A stretch of DNA of 64,000 nt from Crossaster papposus (Eukaryota > Echinodermata > Asteroidea > Velatida > Solasteridae). The notes below the pieces were generated by a model that was given only the letters and a program-made list of their open reading frames with translations, was not told where the DNA came from and did no database searches. The translations under genes and the position numbers were made by a program. Positions 58,205 to 64,000 of the stretch are shown one piece after another. The DNA lies in assembly GCA_037893245.1 (NCBI GenBank), contig JBAIAA010000120.1, positions 744,001 to 808,000 of the forward strand, in the 5' to 3' direction. Position 1 is the stretch's first letter. The number at the start of each line of letters is the position of its first letter.

Positions 58205-59645
58205 GTTTTTTGTTAAGCTATGTGAAAATAACACCTAAATTAAGTGAAACGTTTTCTGTAAAATGAAGTAATTTTATAATTAAAAAAGATATTTCGGAAA
58301 TGACCAAGTGCAGTAATTACGTCAAAGCGTATATTTGACCCTGTTGGGGTTGTGTGAGCTGAGTGTTTCCACCTCAAAACTATATTAGCTTTTTCAAAGG
58401 CGGCTAGGAATTTTGATAGTCGGCTAAAGTGATATTGCCCCCTCTGTTGTCCAAGTGCATGTAAGGCACTGTCGTACCAAAGCAGGCCAACTTGTCTTTC
58501 CGTACACGTAACCCCGAAGAAGCGGCTGTTTTTGGTTTGGGGATGGAGGTAGGAAGTAGAATGCGAATGGTTAGGCTCAATTAGTCCAGGTTGTGAGTCA
58601 TTGTTTTTCTGGAGGACAGCGGTGCAGTCTAGCACGCTGAATGTGACGCTGAAGGAAGCCACAGTTGTTTTCCACATGAACCTCTGATGATGAGCTCACT
58701 CGTTGAGGTCGGAGATCTTACATCGCTGCCTTAAAGAGAGGTAGCAATGACGTCTTACTAAGCTACCCACTCAGGTTTCCCCTCTTATTTTCTCAAGCTA
58801 TTTGACAAGAACACTGAAATTAAGTTAATTGTTTTCTGTAAAAAAAATGGAGTAAATTCATAGTTAAACTAAAAAATATTTATAAAATGAATAAGCAGTC
58901 CGTAATTACATCCAAACTTGTATGTGTTTTACCCTGTCGGTGTTGTGCGAGTGTTTCCAAAAAAAAAAAAAGTATTGTTAACCTCAAACTACATCAATTA
59001 TTGGACGTTTCTAGGCTGCTAAGAATGTTGATAGTGTGGATCAGTGATACAGCCCCCCTCTATTGCCAAACCAGAGTGCATACCAGGCACTGTCGAAGCA
59101 ACTAAGGCCAAGTTCGATCAAGGAACTATGGTTAACTAGTGGTTAGTTTGTGACGTCATTAGGACATGCGCACTGAAGTTGAAGTGCGAACGACTCTAGT
59201 CGAACTATTGACCATTAACTGCCAAACTGGTCCTCTCTGTACTGTGCTATTAAAGCGGCTATTGGTTACCATCGATGCGACCAACCGCGGTAGGCTGGTT
59301 GCGAATAGTCGACTAGACTAGTCCAACCATCGTCGACTAGCCTGAGTTCGATCAGAGTTAGTCAAACTATAGTTAACTATAGTCCTTGATCGAACTTGGC
59401 CCTAGTTGTAGTCCTGTGCATGTAACCCTCTAAGCGGCTGTTTTGTTTTGTTTGGGGGCAGCCGCGAATGCTTAGGCTCAATTAGCCCAGGATTGTGAGT
59501 CATTGTTTTTCTGGAGGACAGCAGTCTGAACGCTGAAGGAAGCCACAGTTGTTTGTCACGTGTACCTCTGATGATGAGCTCACTCGTTGAGGTCGTAGAT
59601 CTTTCATTGCTGCCTTTAACGAGAGGGAGCAACGATGTCTTACAG
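58205..59645 (+). repeat. Diverged tandem duplication (unit about 560-590 bp), second copy split by a MITE
   Basis: Copy 1 (about 58205-58765) and copy 2 (about 58793-59106 plus 59402-59645) share, in order, aagctatgtgaaaat/aagctatttgacaag, ttttctgtaaaa, gtgtttcc, gcactgtcg, cgtaacc/tgtaacc, ttgtgagtcattgtttttct, gaaggaagccacagttgttt and gatgatgagctcactcgttg. The similarity excludes 59107-59401. No coding function is seen. Confidence 0.8.
59107..59402. mobile_element. Palindromic MITE (ggccaagttcgatcaaggaa termini) inside the duplicated copy
   Basis: The left end aggccaagttcgatcaagga and right end tccttgatcgaacttggccc are inverted over more than 20 bp, with further inverted gttaacta motifs. 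The other copy of the duplicated segment gives the empty-site sequence, which defines the insertion. Confidence 0.85.
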
Positions 59646-60044
59646 TGATAACCACACAGGTGCAGGATGTCTCGATGAGGATACAGGAGTGGAAGTGGCT
59701 TCCCTAAACCGCCCTCCTTAGAGTCCTACAAGAGAACTCGAGGATCCTACAGGATATTTAAAATCAGTTCTGTAAAGTCATCTTTTTAAAACTGAAATAA
59801 TACGTCAGTTAAGGGCACCAGGGCTTGAATTAAACGACGGCCACGACGGCCATTGCCGTCGTTGCCTTTTTACTGGTCGAGGTGCCCCACTAAAAATTGC
59901 CGTCTTCACGGCCAGTTTTGCGTTGCCCCATTTTTACCTTGGCCCCTTTTTTGCAAAAACATCCTTTGACTTGAGCCCGGCACATTTCATCTGATCAAAC
60001 TTTTGGTTGCCGTACTTGCTGCTATTCAGATTCAAACCAGCTAG

Positions 60045-60130
60045 CCGACCCTGGCTAGCTCGGTGGTGGAGTGGTGAGACGTCTGCACTAGAAAGCAGGA
60101 GCTCATGGGTTCGAGTCCCACCAGAGGCAT
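60045..60130 (+). mobile_element. tRNA-derived SINE head
   Basis: ggctagctcggtggtggagtg (A-box side) and gggttcgagtcccaccagag (B box) are followed by a T run (ttttttct), a possible Pol III terminator. It resembles the minus-strand copy at 16510-16602. Stems are imperfect, so it is not called a tRNA gene. Confidence 0.5.
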
Positions 60131-61302
60131 TTTTTTCTAATAATCTCTCGGAACAACGCTGAGCTGAATATACAATATTTATAAAAATACAAAAAGGCCA
60201 AAACCCAATATTGAATTTTTAAAACCTGATCGCGAGATAAATGTACTCCCTTATGACAAAGATTTGGTTTGGGTTTCAGAAATGCCTTTGGGGTTAAAAA
60301 AAAAAAAAAAAGGAGGATCCATCTCTAGAACACTGTACTTGTTTCCAGTGTAAGAATCCTGCTTCTTCCAAACCCACTGATAATGCTTCAACCGTGGACC
60401 TTGTTGGATTGTATTCGCTGTCTCTGTAGCAGGAAATGGACCGATATTGTACTGGAACCTGTCAAGTAGGGGGTAGTCAGTATGAAGCTGTAGTCAGAAG
60501 CCGAAGACAGAGTTGAAGGCCGCGACAAGGCTATGAATTTGTGAATGCCCTTGACTGAAATCAAATAAATGTAGGCAATCTAAGACACTGATAACATCAC
60601 TTTGAGGCATTGAGCCTTTGAGCCAGGAAAGATAGTGTAACCCGAACTCATGGCAATGACATTAATAAGATTAATTAATTGATGACAGCAACTGCTGCAA
60701 CTACGATCTTCAAAACTGAGATTAGATGTTTGACTGACTAATAGCCCTACCTTTACCATATCCCACCCCTGCACCTATACTTCCAACTCACCATGACCTC
60801 TAAATAACCCCAACCTTACTCCCTAACAAACCCCAGGCTTTTGTGGTTCTGCATTGACGTCAATCCAACGACCTAGCCCCAGTTGTTTTTGCCTTTGCTT
60901 AAGAGACCCCCCCTTTTTACCTTCACCAGAACCACACGTTCCTATCCGGCTTCCAAGCCAACTAAGACCCCTACACTAATCCACTTCCCCCACAGAAAGC
61001 TTCACAACAAGATGTGGTCAGCTTGTGTCTCAACTCTCAACGTCATGGGAGAGTCGGTAATGCATGTTTGTGTGTCGGTCATGCGTTCACCTGTGAAGGG
61101 ATCATCCGTCAGGAAGGAGACAACTGTTGGATGGCACATGGGCGTGCCATACCCAAAACAGAAGGTAGTTAGGTATGCCATATCCAATCTTTTATAATCC
61201 CTATGTCCTTTTTAGCTTCCATGTTTCTTGTGTGTCGTCAGTTAGCCATAGCCGTGCATAGGAGAAGAATTTGATGCTATTACTAAGACATGACTTGAAC
61301 AT
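60131..61302 (+). other. No gene recognised
   Basis: Low-complexity and AT-rich sequence, with a poly(A) run near 60298-60311. Short open frames lack splice or domain support. Confidence 0.45.
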
Positions 61303-61310
61303 GTCCATAG

Positions 61311-61534
61311 CAGGGTTGTAGTCGAGTCCCTGCAAGTCCTTACACAAGTCCTTTCGTGAAGTCAGTCACAAGTCCCTTCATGAAGGCAGTCACAAGTAAC
61401 TGGATGAACAATGACAAAGGAATGCCTTTGTCAAAGCTGATTTGAATAGCTTATGATTTGAATTGGAACTGAAGGACTTGTGATGGACTTGCAGGGACTT
61501 ACAGGGACTTGTGATGGACTCGACTACATCCCTG
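61311..61534 (+). mobile_element. hAT MITE, 224 bp, with perfect 8-bp target duplication
   Basis: The left end cagggttgtagtcgagtccc and the right end ggactcgactacatccctg are inverted with one mismatch over about 19 bp. The 8 bp gtccatag flanks both sides (61303-61310 and 61535-61542). Subterminal sequence is built of aagtcc/ggactt repeats. CAGGG ends and an 8-bp duplication are diagnostic of hAT. It encodes nothing. Relatives: 39998-40080 and 41647-41872. Confidence 0.92.
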
Positions 61535-61542
61535 GTCCATAG

Positions 61543-63550
61543 GCTTCTTAGGTTAACCCTAACAATCCCAATCCTAGTCAAACTCCAACACCAGGTTTTG
61601 TTGGGATCTGTTAGGATCGGAACTACTGGACCGGCCCTAAACTGACAAGGCTGGGTTAGACATACCTCCAGAACTAGAGTCCAACAGTTTGTGGGTACAG
61701 TTTGCCATCTGGTGTTAAATAATAATAATAATAATGAATACTTATAATGCGCACACGTACACATCCACCTAAAATAAGGCGCTCATCATGGCGCTGCAGC
61801 AGAAAAACAAAAACAAAACAAAACAAAACAAAACAAACAAACAAACAATATACCATATTTACATGCAGTCTGACGATCAGGATAATTCATTTTGTGGTGT
61901 AGGCTAGATTAAAGTAGTGTGTTTTTCAACCTCATGTTGGGATTTGCCAGGATGGGTATGGTTCCTAGTAAATTACACTAGGGAGTTGGGGTTTTAATAT
62001 TGTTTGGTTTGTTGTCAAATGCAATCCACATCTTGGCAGTGCCCCTTCTATTTACTCACAGAAACCCCTATCTTGCCCTACCCCATCGTTATCATTTCAC
62101 CATAAGATGATCCTATTTCATCATGGAAGATTTCAAAACCAAGAACTTGGCCAAGCCTGTTTGTTTACCATCTCAAAGATGCACAGGATGACTATGTAGA
62201 GCCTGTGTTTACGGGTTGAGAGATCGGTGTGTATGCTGTATTGATTTCAACAAGAGGTTTAATTGTTCCGGGTTCGAGTCCCATCAGAATGAGCTCGTTT
62301 ATTAAATTTTCTTATGAATATTACTACTTATGAGCACACATTGCTTCTGTATTGGCAAACCTGTCAACAATTCTGTCAACCTGGTTGTTTTTAAAGGAGT
62401 TGTTTTGATGAAGCTGCCATTATTAATTTAAAATACCTATGAACATTCACAAGTCCTGCCCTCACTGGGTACCGCCGTTTGGTATTGATAGGAAGGGGGT
62501 AATAATGCTCACCGATTCCCCCCTCCCAACCTCCGGCCCACATCCTGTTTGTTGGCGTTGTGGACCATGTGGTCACACGAAGTACCCCAGATAGGTCTTA
62601 GGTCAAACCATGGAGCAATAAACTAGTTATGATGCTCCATGGTCAAACTAACTACTCCGCGCCGGCGTCTGGTTTTGATGTTGGCTCACAAGCTTGTTCG
62701 TTGGTTCCAACTTAAAGTTAGAGACCTTGCACTAAAGCGCTCTCGTTGTGAACAGGTCTTTAGTCCTCCGATAGACACGAGTAGACTCTTGGACTGCCAT
62801 TGTCACTGCATTTAAATAACGGTTTATCGACCACAGTGAGGGCGTTAAGTGCAAGCACTCTGTAATTGTACTGTCCGTATCTCTCTGCCTAGCCACAAGG
62901 CTCTGCTCGCTGCAGGCTACGGGGGAAGTCCCCGTCATATGTTGGCAGCTAGTCTGTCATACTTGTTTGCGTCTGGTCCGGTCCTTCTGACTCACCAATT
63001 GGATATGACATCATCGTCCGATGATGCCCAAATCAGTCTGTCTGCCGTGCGCGACCGGGGTGGAAATAGGAGAAAGTTGGAGAGCTCCCAGGCCGGATCG
63101 AGGGTCGGGTGTTTAGTTTTGACAGACGTGCATGGATAGTTTGACAACCGACAGGCAAGTTGGTGAGGAAAGAGGGCTGGGATTAAGAGTTAAGACTGCC
63201 CGGCCATGGAGATAATGAAGGAAATTAGTATAATTTGTATAATAATTAGGCACAATTGTGAATTGGCTAGACCTCATTTTGAAACGTCTGATTTCCTCTA
63301 GTTTCATTCTGGTTCCCTCTGTGCTGTTCTAGTCGGGACCGTCAATTATTGGTGATCCTTGTGAAAATGTTGAGTGGGGCGGTAAAGAAGTTACCGGAAT
63401 CACCCCTCCCCCCAAAAAAAAAAAAAAAAAAAATATATATATATAACAATTATCACCTTAAACCCACCTGTTGTGGTATTGGCCTACACCTGTCTCAAAC
63501 TAAAGTCACGAGTTGAGCAATAACCGTGACGGATTTATTCTGGACATCAC
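61543..63550 (+). other. No gene recognised
   Basis: Contains an (aat)n run near 61706-61726, an (aaaac)n run near 61802-61848 and a B-box-like SINE remnant near 62265-62290 (ccgggttcgagtcccatcag). The 62938-63139 frame is open and less AT-rich but has no recognised domain and no convincing donor. Confidence 0.4.
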
Positions 63551-63554
63551 ACCA

Positions 63555-63798
63555 GGGGCCAATTTCATAGAGCTGCTAAGCACACAAATTTGCTTAGCAT
63601 GAACATTTGTCCATGGCAAAAACAAGGTTACAGACCAAATTTTCACGTGATCTTTATTTTTTTCGATTGATAATCAGCTGGATTATGGCTTAGCATGAAA
63701 AACCCGTAGAATGTTGGCTGGTAACCTGTTTTTAATAAGCAAGACTTTTTGGTGCTAAGCAAATTTGTGTGCTTAGCAGCTCTATGAAATTGGCCCCA
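63555..63798 (+). mobile_element. MITE, GCTTAGCA family, full length
   Basis: It starts ggggccaatttcatagagct and ends agctctatgaaattggcccc, an inverted pair of 20 bp. The sequence just outside reads cca on the left and agg on the right. This is the best preserved copy in the window. Confidence 0.88.
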
Positions 63799-64000
63799 GG
63801 ATGTGCGTTGTACCTCCGTCACGACGGAGCTGTCAATCTGTCGCACTTCTATAAGCAAGACGAGGATCACTAGCACGGCGACTTGGTGACTCCCCCAAAA
63901 TGTTGTTCACATGGCCCTCGTATAATGATCCTCATCCGATCACACTTCCCTGGGCTGTGAATTGAATTTAATCATTGTTCGTTAAAAATACATATAATGT

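Noticed and set aside
62849-63139. 96-residue plus-strand frame
   Set aside because: No recognised domain, no convincing splice sites and no neighbouring exons in phase.

Overview
The window looks like intron-rich metazoan nuclear DNA, most likely a marine invertebrate deuterostome and probably an echinoderm such as a sea star. The reasons are short exons with GT-AG introns, clear orthologues of animal nuclear-transport genes, tRNA-derived SINEs, and many short MITE-type inverted-repeat elements in every intron and spacer. The species call is an inference from gene and repeat style. No bacterial, CRISPR or viral features were seen.

Layout. (1) 1774-19229, minus strand: a complete 24-coding-exon CSE1L (exportin-2/CAS) gene predicting 963 aa. 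Its exon 14 is preceded by a 9-copy, 148-bp tandem array of the 3' splice site plus the first half of the exon. Its 3'UTR holds a repeat that overlaps the stop codon, and intron 16 holds a hAT element with intact 8-bp target duplications. (2) 19230-20659: a divergent intergenic promoter region. (3) 20660-31346, plus strand: a complete 17-coding-exon NUP153 (nuclear basket nucleoporin) gene predicting 1604 aa, with four RanBP2-type zinc fingers and a long FG region, then about 3.7 kb of AT-rich probable 3'UTR. (4) 36084-56898, plus strand: an unrecognised gene with at least four, probably five, separate N-terminal coding units. All end in the same splice phase upstream of one shared three-exon C-terminus. 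(5) 46983-48987, plus strand: a three-exon MSANTD3-like Myb/SANT gene nested inside that locus. (6) 56899-64000: no coding exon recognised, only repeats, including a diverged segmental duplication interrupted by a palindromic MITE and a 224-bp hAT MITE with perfect 8-bp target duplications.

Functionally, CSE1L (recycles importin-alpha out of the nucleus) and NUP153 (nuclear basket, import termination) lie head to head about 1.4 kb apart, so they could share regulatory DNA. The most unusual items are the exon-14 tandem array in CSE1L and the N-terminus-switching gene at 36-57 kb. Exon borders were placed by eye from splice consensus, reading phase and, for CSE1L, NUP153 and MSANTD3, recalled vertebrate orthologues. 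Summed coding lengths of all models are divisible by three.
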